Source: Flavobacterium lipolyticum (GTDB taxonomy: Bacteria; Bacteroidota; Bacteroidia; Flavobacteriales; Flavobacteriaceae). Taken from it: a stretch of 64,000 nucleotides of DNA. Shown here in pieces: positions 42,208-51,051 of this stretch (positions are counted from its first letter, which is position 1; each line of letters begins with the position of its first letter). The stretch is taken from assembly GCF_020905335.1 (NCBI RefSeq), contig NZ_JAJJMN010000001.1, forward strand, positions 2,232,001 through 2,296,000, read 5' to 3'. Position numbers and translations under genes: made by a program. The notes under the pieces are model-generated. The model was not told the origin of the DNA. It did no database searches and was given only the letters and a program-made list of their open reading frames with translations.

Positions 42208-42915
42208 TTACATATAACTTAATATCTCTTTCTTATAAGTGTCATATTCCCCTTGCATGATTAAACCATTGTCAAGCAGTTTTTTATAATTCTGAAGTTT
42301 ATCAAAAAGTTCTTCTTTGGATAAGTCACTTAATTTACGTTCTCCTGTAGACGTTGGAGCGGGTTGAATATGTTCAAAAGTTTCATAAGGAGTAGCGGTA
42401 ACAGGCAAAATCTCGGCAAAACTGGTCACTTCTTCTGTTTCAACTTCTTCTACGTCGTCTTCAAAATCATCTTCAACGATTGGTGTTGCTTCAGTTATTG
42501 GAGTCTCAGGAGTTGCTGGATTTTTTAACAAATCCAATTGCTCTTTAGCATATGTATAAATTTTTCTGGCCTGAGTTTTCGGAATATAATCGATCGAAAT
42601 GGTCAGATCAGTTTTGGTGCCAAATGAGAATTCAGAACCTAAAATGTTTTCTTTTACAAAAGTGCTTGTTATATCATCCCAGGTATAATCTGTAAAATCC
42701 ATTGATAAACCTAAGTTTTTAGGTTTGCAGATAATAATACGTTTGTTGGTTAAGATTATGCTATCCGGAAAAACAGTAATTGCAGGTTTTTTTTGAACCG
42801 CAATGTACCCGATTTCTTCGTTTTTCATCAATAAATCATTGAGCTTCGAAGTGATTTTTTCAATCGCTTTAGGGTCTTGTTCTTCGTTCAGAAATTTTTT
42901 AAATTGTTCTTTCAT
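42208..42915 (-). CDS. Bacterial PH-domain protein with C-terminal SHOCT segment
   Basis: The 235-residue cytosolic protein contains a bacterial PH domain at about residues 35-130 (AITVFPDSIILTNKRIIICK is the family strand pair), an acidic linker (EDDFEDDVEEVETEE) and a SHOCT-like tail KLQNYKKLLDNGLIMQGEYDTYKKEIL. No membrane segment or enzyme motif. Function unknown. Confidence 0.8.
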   Translation of the reverse strand: MKEQFKKFLNEEQDPKAIEKITSKLNDLLMKNEEIGYIAVQKKPAITVFPDSIILTNKRIIICKPKNLGLSMDFTDYTWDDITSTFVKENILGSEFSFGTKTDLTISIDYIPKTQARKIYTYAKEQLDLLKNPATPETPITEATPIVEDDFEDDVEEVETEEVTSFAEILPVTATPYETFEHIQPAPTSTGERKLSDLSKEELFDKLQNYKKLLDNGLIMQGEYDTYKKEILSYM

Positions 42916-42986
42916 GATTGATAAGTTGCTAAGTTACATGGTAACTGAGTTGCTAATTTTTTGGTCTTATGCTGCAAATGTAATGC

Positions 42987-43358
42987 CTAATTTTCTAATT
43001 CGATAATTTCATTCTGAATTTTCTTTGTCAAACTTTTGAAAACCAATTCATACGAATGATCGATCAATTCTTTAAGGAAAGCGGTTGGTAAACTTCCGTT
43101 GAGAGCGATAGTATTCCAGTGCACTTTGCTCATATGAAATCCGGGTTTGATTTCTTCATATTCGGCTCTTAGTTCCTGAGCACGTTCGGGATCACATTTT
43201 AAGTTAACCGAGGGTTCGTTTTTTTCCCATTGTGATAAGGAGGATAATGCGAACATTTTTCCGCCAACTTTAAAAACCAAAGTGTCCTCGTCAAAAGGGA
43301 AGTGCTCGCTGACTCCTTTTTTTGAAAGACAATATTCGTAGTACGTTTCCAGATTCAT
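42987..43358 (-). CDS. MmcQ/YjbR family protein
   Basis: The 123-residue protein matches the YjbR/CyaY-like fold family: YCLSKKGVSEHFPFDEDTLVFKVGGKMFAL, VNLKCDPERAQELRAEY and KVHWNTIALNGSLP. Proposed to bind DNA, with no demonstrated role here. It closes the run 44115 to 42987 of small minus-strand genes (acetyltransferase, DUF4260, this gene). Confidence 0.9.
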   Translation of the reverse strand: MNLETYYEYCLSKKGVSEHFPFDEDTLVFKVGGKMFALSSLSQWEKNEPSVNLKCDPERAQELRAEYEEIKPGFHMSKVHWNTIALNGSLPTAFLKELIDHSYELVFKSLTKKIQNEIIELEN

Positions 43359-43366
43359 ATTATTTT

Positions 43367-43717
43367 TTATTTACCAATTTCACCTAAATGTGTATACTTA
43401 AAACCTTTTTGATATTTCAAACCATAACCGAAAAAACGATCCATCGCAGCATGAGAGAACAAAATGATTCCGATAAGTTGGATGTATTCTATTTTTAAAT
43501 AACAACCTAAGGTATAAATTATTATTGCAATTCCTTTATGGTGGAACAGGTTGTAGGATAAAGCACCAATTTTGGAATTAAATAGATAACCCGTCATAGA
43601 AAAATCAGGAGCCAGAATGAAGACTAAAAACCACCACCACTGATAGTTTAAAAGGCTAAATAAATAGATTCCGAGAATAAACATTCCCAGTTCTTCAAGT
43701 TTGAGTATTGTTTTCAT
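43367..43717 (-). CDS. DUF4260 membrane protein
   Basis: The 116-residue protein has three to four hydrophobic helices and the family words EELGMFILGIYLF, APDFSMTGYL, YNLFHHKGIAI and HAAMDRFFGYGLKY. Function unknown. It overlaps the acetyltransferase stop by four bases and precedes the YjbR gene by 8 bp, so the three are co-transcribed. Confidence 0.88.
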   Translation of the reverse strand: MKTILKLEELGMFILGIYLFSLLNYQWWWFLVFILAPDFSMTGYLFNSKIGALSYNLFHHKGIAIIIYTLGCYLKIEYIQLIGIILFSHAAMDRFFGYGLKYQKGFKYTHLGEIGK

Positions 43718-44115
43718 GATATCTTCTTTTCCATCATTTTTTCGGGATGTTGTAAAGCACTAAAACCAAATTTCTCATATAAAAAGTGAGCATCAGTGGT
43801 GGCTAACCTCCAAATCTGAATTTTTTTGAGCTGTGGATCGTTCATCATGTGTTCTACCAAAATAGAGGAATATCCTTTGCCACGTTGTTCTTCGGTAATA
43901 AAAACATCCATTACATAGCCAAAAACAACATAATCAGTAATGACTCTTGCAAAACCAATTTGTTCATCATTAAGATAAATGCCAAAACAAACCGAAGCAT
44001 CTATTGTTGTTTGGACCTCTTCGATAGTTCTTCCGGCAGCCCAGTAAATGTCTTTCAGGAAATTTTGGATAAATGGAACATCAAGTTTGCTTTTATCTGT
44101 TGAAACGGTTATCAT
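43714..44115 (-). CDS. GNAT-family N-acetyltransferase
   Basis: The 133-residue protein has the GNAT motif A/B region: FGYVMDVFITEEQRGKGYSS with the acetyl-CoA pyrophosphate loop RGKGYS, then LATTDAHFLYEKFGF with the usual YEKFGF. Substrate unknown. First gene of the three-gene run. Confidence 0.9.
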   Translation of the reverse strand: MITVSTDKSKLDVPFIQNFLKDIYWAAGRTIEEVQTTIDASVCFGIYLNDEQIGFARVITDYVVFGYVMDVFITEEQRGKGYSSILVEHMMNDPQLKKIQIWRLATTDAHFLYEKFGFSALQHPEKMMEKKIS

Positions 44116-44144
44116 TTTAGAGGATCGATTTTATATTTAAGACT

Positions 44145-45017
44145 TTAGCTTGTAAGATTTGAAATCTGAAATAATATTGGTTTGCTTGGACTTGCATCAT
44201 TTTCAAACGAAGCAATTTGGAGATTTAGTATATAGGCTCCGTCTTCGATTTCATCCGAAACAAAAATCATTTCGGTAATGGTTGCGTTTAATCGCGCGTC
44301 GGAATTGAGATTGTGGGTGTCTTTTACATTCCAAAACGCTTTGTGTGCCAGTAATTTTCCCTCATCATGTTCTCTGTCAACACTTGGTAAATCAATCAAT
44401 AAATGCTGAATTTCGCTTTCGCGGATGAAAATTGCCGCTTCTTCTGATAAATAGGGCGGATTGGTATTGGAATATTTCGTTGATTTTTTATCCTTTTGAT
44501 TTGGAAGTGTTCTAATAATTAAAGCTTCAATTGTTTTGCTGGGTGAAGCCAAATCATTTGTCCCATTGAGCGAAGTTGGAGTATGAGTCCCATTGAGCGA
44601 AGTTGGAGTATGTGTCTCATTGAGCGAAGCCGAAATATTTGTCACATTGAGCGAAGCCGAAATGTGTTCTTTCGTAATTACTAAATCATCACCCATTTTT
44701 TCGGGCTCAACTGTAATCAGTTGGGCAGTAAAGAAAAATTGCTTTAAGCACTGATTGATACTGAAAAAGTCATTCGTAATATGTCCCAAACACTCCGTAT
44801 GCGTTCCATGCCCGTGAGGGTTGAAGAAAATATTATTGAAATTAGTAGATGATTTTCCTTCAGAAACCTTCCCAATCCAATCACCAAAAACGACTGGTTC
44901 AATGACTGGTTTTTCGATGTACCAGGCAATCGGGTTTTCGTCAGTATTGGTTAACGGAATTGAAATATCAATGGGTTTTGATAAGTCGATTTCGAAGTTG
45001 TTGATTTTTGCTATCAT
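44145..45017 (-). CDS. Cyclase/kynurenine formamidase-like protein with repeat expansion
   Basis: The 290-residue protein has the cyclase-family metal motif HGHGTHTECLGHI (residues about 70-82) and DLPSVDREHDEG-AHKAFW near the C-terminus, together the active site of kynurenine formamidase-like hydrolases. Residues about 120-164 are not part of the fold: five nine-residue units of the form TPTSLNGTH are encoded by a 27-bp tandem repeat derived from the same CATTGAGCGAAG words seen in intergenic arrays. The insert falls in frame and the gene seems otherwise intact. Reaction could be N-formylkynurenine hydrolysis, but no tryptophan-catabolic gene is adjacent. Confidence 0.82.
   Translation of the reverse strand: MIAKINNFEIDLSKPIDISIPLTNTDENPIAWYIEKPVIEPVVFGDWIGKVSEGKSSTNFNNIFFNPHGHGTHTECLGHITNDFFSINQCLKQFFFTAQLITVEPEKMGDDLVITKEHISASLNVTNISASLNETHTPTSLNGTHTPTSLNGTNDLASPSKTIEALIIRTLPNQKDKKSTKYSNTNPPYLSEEAAIFIRESEIQHLLIDLPSVDREHDEGKLLAHKAFWNVKDTHNLNSDARLNATITEMIFVSDEIEDGAYILNLQIASFENDASPSKPILFQISNLTS
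44537..44665. repeat. 27-bp in-frame tandem repeat inside the cyclase gene
   Basis: CATTGAGCGAAG begins at 44564, 44591, 44618 and 44645, exactly 27 bases apart, with a degenerate fifth unit at 44537. It adds nine codons per unit. The word matches the intergenic CAGGCTGAGCGAAGTCGAAG family at 3365-3590. Confidence 0.92.
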
Positions 45018-45023
45018 GTTTGT

Positions 45024-45061
45024 TTAACCGCAAGGGGCGCTAAGGTTTACGCTAAGAACGC
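45024..45061 (+). repeat. Left inverted repeat flanking the GxxExxY gene
   Basis: TTAACCGCAAGGGGCGCTAA begins a 38-bp word matching the reverse complement of 45531-45568 at 34 positions by my count. It is a member of the AACCGCAA...GCGCTAAG.TTTACGC family also in the 85-bp repeat. Confidence 0.8.
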
Positions 45062-45074
45062 CAGAATTTTTTAT

Positions 45075-45452
45075 TTAAAGATTGTTAACTACTCTCCTGA
45101 TACCATTTTTTATTAAACAAACATTGAAATTGATTAATAAACCTAATTTGCAATTGGTTAGTTTTAAATAAGTTAATAATTGAGCAAAATGAACTTCATT
45201 TAAACAATCGACTGACTTTATCTCCAAAATTAATTTATTTTCTACTAAAATATCTAAACGATAACCAATATCTAATTTTACTTCTTCATAAATTAAAGGT
45301 AGGGCTTTTTGCTTTTCAATGGATAAGCCAAGTTTTTTTAATTCATAAAAAAGACATTCTTCATAAGCACTTTCTAAAAGTCCGGGTCCCAAAGCCTGAT
45401 GAACTTTTAATGCACTGTTAAATACAATTCGCGATAATTCATTTTCTGACAT
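45075..45452 (-). CDS. GxxExxY protein
   Basis: The 125-residue protein is a typical GxxExxY family member: HQALGPGLLESAYEECL holds the name motif, with RLDILVENKLILEIKSVDCL giving the E-x-K strand seen in PD-(D/E)XK-like nuclease folds and HFAQLLTYLKLTNCKLGLLINF the C-terminal part. Function unknown, though a nuclease-like fold has been suggested. It is bounded on both sides by inverted 38-bp repeats. Confidence 0.92.
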   Translation of the reverse strand: MSENELSRIVFNSALKVHQALGPGLLESAYEECLFYELKKLGLSIEKQKALPLIYEEVKLDIGYRLDILVENKLILEIKSVDCLNEVHFAQLLTYLKLTNCKLGLLINFNVCLIKNGIRRVVNNL

Positions 45453-45530
45453 GAGTTTTAATATTCTAAATTAAAACTCAAATGTAGTACAAAAAAATAA
45501 AAGTAATCCTATTCTTACAATTGATGAATT

Positions 45531-45568
45531 GCGCTCTTTGCGTAAACCTTAGCGAACCTTGCGGTTAA
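45531..45568 (-). repeat. Right inverted repeat flanking the GxxExxY gene
   Basis: It is the inverted partner of 45024-45061, ending ACCTTGCGGTTAA. Together the pair encloses about 470 bp containing only the GxxExxY gene. Confidence 0.8.
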
Positions 45569-45572
45569 CTTC

Positions 45573-46727
45573 TTATTCCAAATTTAAGTAAAAGAGATCA
45601 CTTGCTATTCCATCCGTTAAAAATTTTCCTTTTAAAGTTGGTCTAAGAATATTGTTTTCAATTGAAAGCAAATCATCAGTTAAGAATTTTTGAGATTGTT
45701 TTAGTAAATAATTCAAATATTCCGATCCGAATTCGTTTTCAATTCTTTCCAGAGAAACGCCCCAAATGGTTCGTAGCCCTGTCATAATATATTCATTATA
45801 ACGATCTGAAACAGTCAGAATTTCCGTTTCAATAGGAAGTTCATTATGCTGAATTGCCTTTAGATACAAAGCGTTATTAGCCACATTCCAGCCTCTTTTG
45901 TGGCCATCAAAACTATGAGCCGAAGGACCAATTCCAATGTATTTTTTGCCGAGCCAATAAGCGGAATTATTTTTGGAGAAGTAACCTTCCTTCCCAAAAT
46001 TGGATAATTCGTAATGAACAAAACCATTTTTTTCAAGTGTGTCCACTAGAATCATAAAATGACTGGAAGCCGCTTCGTCTTGTGGTTCTGCAATTTTACC
46101 GGTGTCAATTAGTTTTTTTAAAGCCGTTTTGGGCTCTACCGTCAGGGCATAACTCGAAATGTGGGGAATCCCGAAGGACAACGCTGTTTCAATATTTTTT
46201 TTCCACATTTCGTCAGTCAGACCGGGAATTCCATAGATCAGATCGAGTGAAATGTTATCGAAATATTTGGTCGCTTCTTTCAAACAATTTATCGCTTCCA
46301 CCGAATTATGAGCACGGTTCATCATCTTTAAATCTTCTTCATAAAAAGACTGAATTCCAATGCTTAAACGGTTTATAGGGCTTTTTGATAATTCTAAAAT
46401 TCGCTCAGGAGATAAATCGTCGGGATTTGCTTCGAGTGTGATCTCCGGATTTTCTACAACATTGTAATGGTTGTAAATGGTCTCGATTAAAAAGTTGATC
46501 TCGTCATTACTCAAAACGGATGGGGTCCCGCCGCCAAAATAAATAGTTTCAATTTGATTGTCGCTTCGAGCGGAGTCCGTAAGGTTCAATTCATCTTTTC
46601 GCAGGATAATTTCTTTGGCTAAAGCCAAAACCATCTCGTCTTTCTTTTTCATTGAAGTCGAAAAATGAAAGTCGCAATAGTGGCAAGCCTGCTTGCAAAA
46701 AGGGATATGGATGTAGATGCCGCTCAT
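45573..46727 (-). CDS. hemW: Radical SAM heme chaperone HemW
   Basis: The 384-residue protein starts with the radical SAM motif CKQACHYCDFHF, of CxxxCxxC form, inside MSGIYIHIPFCKQACHYCDF, and has IETIYFGGGTPSVL, the HemN-like NRLSIGIQSFYEEDLKMMNRAHN and IGIGPSAHSFDGHKRGWN. It lacks the longer N-terminus of HemN coproporphyrinogen dehydrogenase, which points to HemW, a heme-inserting chaperone. Confidence 0.93.
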   Translation of the reverse strand: MSGIYIHIPFCKQACHYCDFHFSTSMKKKDEMVLALAKEIILRKDELNLTDSARSDNQIETIYFGGGTPSVLSNDEINFLIETIYNHYNVVENPEITLEANPDDLSPERILELSKSPINRLSIGIQSFYEEDLKMMNRAHNSVEAINCLKEATKYFDNISLDLIYGIPGLTDEMWKKNIETALSFGIPHISSYALTVEPKTALKKLIDTGKIAEPQDEAASSHFMILVDTLEKNGFVHYELSNFGKEGYFSKNNSAYWLGKKYIGIGPSAHSFDGHKRGWNVANNALYLKAIQHNELPIETEILTVSDRYNEYIMTGLRTIWGVSLERIENEFGSEYLNYLLKQSQKFLTDDLLSIENNILRPTLKGKFLTDGIASDLFYLNLE

Positions 46728-46733
46728 GATTTT

Positions 46734-46803
46734 AGTCTCAGTTTTCAGTCCCGGTTTTCAGTCTCAGTATTTTTTAGTTGTAAACTGTGACTGCGACAGA
46801 AAA
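46734..46803. repeat. CAGTCTCAG/CTGTGACTGCGAC dispersed repeat
   Basis: TCTCAGTTTTCAGTCCCGG and AACTGTGACTGCGACAG form an imperfect inverted pair between hemW and ruvC, a short relative of 36400-36770 and 60644-60735. Confidence 0.75.
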
Positions 46804-47358
46804 CTATTTTTTAATTCGTTCTTCATTCTGTTTCACAAAAGCATCCCAACCCGAATAACTTTTACCGGCAATAACTTTACCGGAATTAAAATGATGACAA
46901 ACGGCAGCCGCAAGACCATCTGTTGAGTCGAGGTTTTTGGGTAATTCTTTTAGGCCAAGAAGCTGCTGGAGCATTTTTGCGACCTGTTCTTTACTGGCAT
47001 TTCCGTTTCCGGTAATCGCCATTTTGATCTTTTTAGGTTCGTACTCAGTGATGGGAATCCCTCTCGAGAGTCCCGCTGCCATTGCGACACCCTGTGCACG
47101 CCCTAATTTCAGCATCGATTGAACGTTTTTGCCGAAGAAAGGAGCCTCAATCGCTATTTCGTCAGGATGGTGCGTTTCTATAAGTTCGATAGTACGCTCA
47201 AATATGATTCTTAATTTTTGGTAATGATTGTCGTATTTGGATAATTGCAGTTCGTTAAGCTGCAGAAATTCCATTTTTTTATTAGTGACTTTAATTAATC
47301 CGAAACCCATAATGGTTGTTCCGGGGTCAATACCTAATATGATGCGTTCTTTTGTCAA
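46804..47358 (-). CDS. ruvC: Holliday junction resolvase RuvC
   Basis: The 184-residue protein has the four acidic residues in order: ILGIDPGTTIMGFG, EIAIEAPFFGKNVQSMLKLG with two, and DSTDGLAAAVCHH. It cleaves Holliday junctions with RuvAB. Upstream lies an unrelated gene on the same strand. Confidence 0.96.
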   Translation of the reverse strand: MTKERIILGIDPGTTIMGFGLIKVTNKKMEFLQLNELQLSKYDNHYQKLRIIFERTIELIETHHPDEIAIEAPFFGKNVQSMLKLGRAQGVAMAAGLSRGIPITEYEPKKIKMAITGNGNASKEQVAKMLQQLLGLKELPKNLDSTDGLAAAVCHHFNSGKVIAGKSYSGWDAFVKQNEERIKK

Positions 47359-47399
47359 GTTTTTTTGTTTCAGGTTTGATGTTTCACGTTCAAAGTTTA

Positions 47400-47972
47400 T
47401 CAGTTTAGATGTCCCTTTGTTAGTATTACATTTTGTTCTTTATTCAGTATTTCTATTGATTGACAAATACTGTTGTATAAATTCCAAAACTTATCTTCGA
47501 AATCATCTTCTTGTTTTAATATATTTTCGGTTTCAGAATTATCTTCGTTATTTAAAATTGTACCATGACTTTCATAATAGGATGTCAAAAGAGTTCCGTT
47601 ATCTGCTAAAACCCATCTGCAAGTGGCGATCCATGGATCAACGAAAAAATAATAAACTTTTGTGTTAAGCTCTTTCGAAAGAAATAAGGTCATTTGCTTT
47701 GTTTCTTCAAAATCCCAAACATTCCATATTAGATAACTCCATTCATTAATTTGGTCAAATAACATAAATGGTTTTGTGGTATTGTTTGAACTTTCATCAG
47801 ATAAAAAAGACCAATCAAATTTTTCATCAAATTCTATAACTTCGGTATTTGATGCTTTTAAAACCTCTAATATGGAGCTTTTTGTTACATTTTCTATGCA
47901 AAAATGATGATTTACCAGTGAGCTAATTAAATTTCGTTTTTTATTTCCTGATTCTAACATTTCATTTTCCAA
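47400..47972 (-). CDS. Hypothetical protein
   Basis: No family recognised. The 190-residue protein is acidic, cytosolic by appearance, with aromatic-rich segments (WSYLIWNVWDFEETKQM and YYFFVDPWIATCRWVLADNG). Codon use and length support a real gene. It is divergent from the UPF0104 gene, whose promoter overlaps its 5' end. Confidence 0.6.
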   Translation of the reverse strand: MENEMLESGNKKRNLISSLVNHHFCIENVTKSSILEVLKASNTEVIEFDEKFDWSFLSDESSNNTTKPFMLFDQINEWSYLIWNVWDFEETKQMTLFLSKELNTKVYYFFVDPWIATCRWVLADNGTLLTSYYESHGTILNNEDNSETENILKQEDDFEDKFWNLYNSICQSIEILNKEQNVILTKGHLN

Positions 47973-47980
47973 TTTTCAAA

Positions 47981-48009
47981 TTGCCACATTTTCAAATTGA
48001 TTACTTTTG
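47981..48009 (+). promoter_or_regulatory. Promoter of the UPF0104/glycosyltransferase operon
   Basis: TTG (47981-47983), 18 bases, TACTTTTG (48002-48009). The first ATG is only five bases after the -7 element, so the mRNA is nearly leaderless and the start must be 48014, not the in-frame TTG at 47981 that forms part of this promoter. Confidence 0.8.
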
Positions 48010-48013
48010 CGAC

Positions 48014-48958
48014 ATGATTTCAATTCCTCACAAAGCTAAGCAATTCCTTGTTCTTCTAATCAAACTTTTGATTGTAGGTGGTGCATTTTACTTTATTTAT
48101 AATCAGTTGGCGCATAATGATCAATTGGACTGGCAAAAATTCATTGTGCTGTTTCGTAAAAATCAGTCTGTTTTAGGAATTGGGTTTATATTGCTTTTGA
48201 GTGTTTTGAACCGCTATTTCGAGATCCTGAAATGGCAAAATCTGGCTAAAGTAATTCATGAGATTTCTTTAGGAGAAGCCACAAAACAGGTATTGGCAGC
48301 TTTAACAGCCGGAATTTTTACGCCAAACGGAGTAGGAGAGTACGCCGGAAAAGCCTTGTATTATTCGAAATCAGACGCTAAAAAAGTAATTTTCTTAAAC
48401 CTGATCTGCAACGGAATCCAGATGATCTTAACGGTAATTTTTGGGGTTTTTGGGTTATTGTATTTTAATGCCAAATATGAGATTATTACAACTCAAACGG
48501 TTGCTGTTTTGTTCGGGGGCTTTGTGTTGCTATTGGTTGTTTTGTTTTCCGTGAAGAAAATAAAAATTAAAGGATATTCGATCGAGAAATTAGTACATAA
48601 GATTAACGAAATCCCAAAATCAGTTCACCGTAAGAATATTGTTTTAGGAATTTTACGGTATTTGGTCTTTTCACATCAGTATTACTTTTTGTTCTTGGCT
48701 TTTGATGTTGATTTACCTTATTTTACTTTAATTGCTACCATTGCGGTAGTTTACTTCCTGGCTTCGTCACTGCCTACTTTTCAGTTTCTGGATTTTGCGG
48801 TAAAAGGAAGTGTTGCGATTTATTTCTTTGGAATTTTAGGGGTAAACGAGTGGATTGTAGTTTTTATCAGCACGCTGATGTGGTTTCTTAATGTGGTTTT
48901 ACCGGTTGTTATAGGAGCTTATTATGTACTAAATTTTAAGACCAAAACAGCAGAATGA
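48014..48958 (+). CDS. UPF0104 / LPG synthase TM-like membrane protein
   Basis: The 314-residue protein has about eight hydrophobic helices and the UPF0104 layout (TAGIFTPNGVGEYAGKALYY is the conserved polar motif). Related proteins include the flippase part of MprF and AglD. It overlaps the following glycosyltransferase gene by four bases, which suggests a role in exporting or modifying a lipid-linked sugar. The start follows from the promoter. Confidence 0.88.
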   Translation: MISIPHKAKQFLVLLIKLLIVGGAFYFIYNQLAHNDQLDWQKFIVLFRKNQSVLGIGFILLLSVLNRYFEILKWQNLAKVIHEISLGEATKQVLAALTAGIFTPNGVGEYAGKALYYSKSDAKKVIFLNLICNGIQMILTVIFGVFGLLYFNAKYEIITTQTVAVLFGGFVLLLVVLFSVKKIKIKGYSIEKLVHKINEIPKSVHRKNIVLGILRYLVFSHQYYFLFLAFDVDLPYFTLIATIAVVYFLASSLPTFQFLDFAVKGSVAIYFFGILGVNEWIVVFISTLMWFLNVVLPVVIGAYYVLNFKTKTAE

Positions 48959-50058
48959 TTTTGGTTTTGTCTATCATATTAGGTATTTATTTGATTGCCA
49001 TTGGTTTGCTTATTTATGGATTTTTTAAAGTAAAAAAGTACCAAAATGCAGGTTTAAAACCTCAAACAAACTTTACGATTATAGTTCCGTTTCGGGATGA
49101 AGAAGAAAACTTACCTAATCTTTTGCGGTGTTTTTCGGAACTGAATTACCCTAATGATTTGTTTGAAGTTATTTTGGTAGATGATAATTCTAAGAAGAAA
49201 TTTCAAGTTTCAAATTTCAAATTTCGCATTTCACAAATCGATAATGTCCGGGTTTCAAATTCTCCTAAAAAAGATGCTATCTCGACGGCCATGCAATTGG
49301 TGAAAACGGATTGGGTTGTTACTACAGATGCCGATTGCCTGGTGCCTGAGAATTGGTTGTTGACATTTGATAATTACATTCAGCAAAATAAGGTTTCGAT
49401 GCTGGCAGGAGCTGTAACGTACGAATGCGAGAACTCTTTTTTGCACCATTTTCAGCAATTGGATTTAACGAGTCTGCAAGGTGCTACTATTGGAAGTTTT
49501 GGACTTCAAAGTGCTTTTATGTGCAACGGAGCCAATTTTGCGTATACTAAATCGCTGTTTCAAGATTTAAATGGATTTGAAGGGAATAGCAAAATTGCCA
49601 GTGGAGATGATGTGTTTTTACTGCAAAAAGCGGTTGGTTTATTTCCTGATGAAGTACATTATTTAAAGGCAACGGATGCAATTGTAAGCACAAAACCAAC
49701 GGAGGACTGGAAGACCTTATTTTATCAAAGGGTTCGTTGGGCGGCCAAAACAAGTTCGTATCAAAGCAGCTTTGGAAAGCGATTAGGTCTTATTGTTTTC
49801 TTGGGAAACCTGAGTTTTGTAGTTGGGTTTTGTAGTGTTGTTTTTTCGATTTTGCCTTATTACTTCTTTGTTTTGTTGGCTTTTTCAAAATTCACAATCG
49901 ATTATATTTTACTCTATGCTACGAACCGTTTTTTAGTGAAAGACAAAATAAAAAGTTTGTTCTTAAGTAATTTGTTATATCCTTTTTTCAGTTCGGCTGT
50001 GGCTTTGTACAGCTTGTTTGGCTCTTATGAATGGAAGGGAAGAAAGTTTACGAAATAA
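48955..50058 (+). CDS. Family 2 glycosyltransferase, membrane-anchored
   Basis: The 367-residue protein has an N-terminal helix, a GT-A domain with FTIIVPFRDEEENLPNLL, VDDNSKK and TTDADC (DxD-type metal site), a later GDDVFLLQKA and QRVRWAAK, and three C-terminal helices. It probably adds a sugar to a lipid or polysaccharide on the inner membrane. Coupled by ATGA overlap to the UPF0104 gene. Confidence 0.9.
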   Translation: MILVLSIILGIYLIAIGLLIYGFFKVKKYQNAGLKPQTNFTIIVPFRDEEENLPNLLRCFSELNYPNDLFEVILVDDNSKKKFQVSNFKFRISQIDNVRVSNSPKKDAISTAMQLVKTDWVVTTDADCLVPENWLLTFDNYIQQNKVSMLAGAVTYECENSFLHHFQQLDLTSLQGATIGSFGLQSAFMCNGANFAYTKSLFQDLNGFEGNSKIASGDDVFLLQKAVGLFPDEVHYLKATDAIVSTKPTEDWKTLFYQRVRWAAKTSSYQSSFGKRLGLIVFLGNLSFVVGFCSVVFSILPYYFFVLLAFSKFTIDYILLYATNRFLVKDKIKSLFLSNLLYPFFSSAVALYSLFGSYEWKGRKFTK

Positions 50059-50086
50059 AATCTTCTACTACTAATAGGTAAAACAA

Positions 50087-50572
50087 CTATTTTTTTTCTT
50101 TTGCCTTGAGAATGACAGGTAAGATAAATTGTGTTTTTACCGGAATTCCGCGTTTAAGTGCCGGATTTACTTTAGGGAAATCAACCAGGCGGGCATGTAG
50201 AATACTATCAATTTTAATAGTGTCGTAGGCAACAGAATCTTTAGGAAATTGAGGTTCGAATTTCATGGTTGAGTTTGGAAAAACGGTCACTTTCACTTCG
50301 ATGGTGTCAAGTTCGGGATAGAGTATGGAAAGGGTGTCAATATCCAGTTTTTCCTGAATAAGTTGTGCCATTACCTCAAAAAAACATTGTTGACGCTGCT
50401 TTTTATCGTTAATTTTTTCGCAATTGGCAACAGATGGAAACTCATCAACTTCTTTCCAGTTAATCGATTTTAGTTCTTTTTGAAGTAATTCTTTTTCAGA
50501 CGGGACCTTCTTCTCAAAATATTGACAAGAATGGAAAAATAGAATTACGAATAAAAGGAAAAGCTTCTTCAA
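50087..50572 (-). CDS. Small lipoprotein of unknown function
   Basis: The 161-residue protein has a signal peptide ending FFHSC, then a charged helical region with Cys residues (ANCEKINDKKQRQQCFFE) and a C-terminal part with a TonB-C-like strand pattern (HARLVDFPKVNPALKRGIPVKTQF). No clear family. Possibly an envelope adaptor. Confidence 0.6.
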   Translation of the reverse strand: MKKLFLLFVILFFHSCQYFEKKVPSEKELLQKELKSINWKEVDEFPSVANCEKINDKKQRQQCFFEVMAQLIQEKLDIDTLSILYPELDTIEVKVTVFPNSTMKFEPQFPKDSVAYDTIKIDSILHARLVDFPKVNPALKRGIPVKTQFILPVILKAKEKK

Positions 50573-50619
50573 GACTTTGATGTTGGATTGAATAAATAAA
50601 TTAGAATATAAAAATACAA

Positions 50620-51003
50620 TTATTTTTTTTGAGAAGCTTTGAATTGCAAATAATCTTCATAATTTTCCGACAGCCATTTTTCTTTGTTTTTTGCCGCAAC
50701 TTCTTTTTCTTCAGGATATAAAGAAGCTAGTCGGTCAGAAAAAGCAGCAATACGAACGGTGTAATTGTAGTACTCCGTTTTGCTTAATACAATATTTGGA
50801 TCATTTTTTCGATTAAAATATTCGAAGAATAAAGTATTAAAATCTTTCATCGAAAAGTTGAGCACTTTTTTCTTATTACTTTTATAAATGCTGTCTTGCA
50901 GAAGTCTGTCGTTTATTGAGAGAGTTTTAGTTTGGGCATGCAAATTGCTATTGATGACAAGGATCAGAAAACTACAGGAGATAAATTGCAAAAATTGACG
51001 CAT
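50620..51003 (-). CDS. Secreted hypothetical protein
   Basis: The 127-residue protein has a signal peptide (ending NLHAQ) and a helical, charged mature part (KEKWLSENYEDYLQFK). No family recognised. It follows 47 bp upstream of the small lipoprotein gene on the same strand, so the two may be co-transcribed. Confidence 0.55.
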   Translation of the reverse strand: MRQFLQFISCSFLILVINSNLHAQTKTLSINDRLLQDSIYKSNKKKVLNFSMKDFNTLFFEYFNRKNDPNIVLSKTEYYNYTVRIAAFSDRLASLYPEEKEVAAKNKEKWLSENYEDYLQFKASQKK

Positions 51004-51051
51004 TAACTTGTTCCTTTAGAAAGTTTGTAGATCAAATTTACAAAAAAAGAT

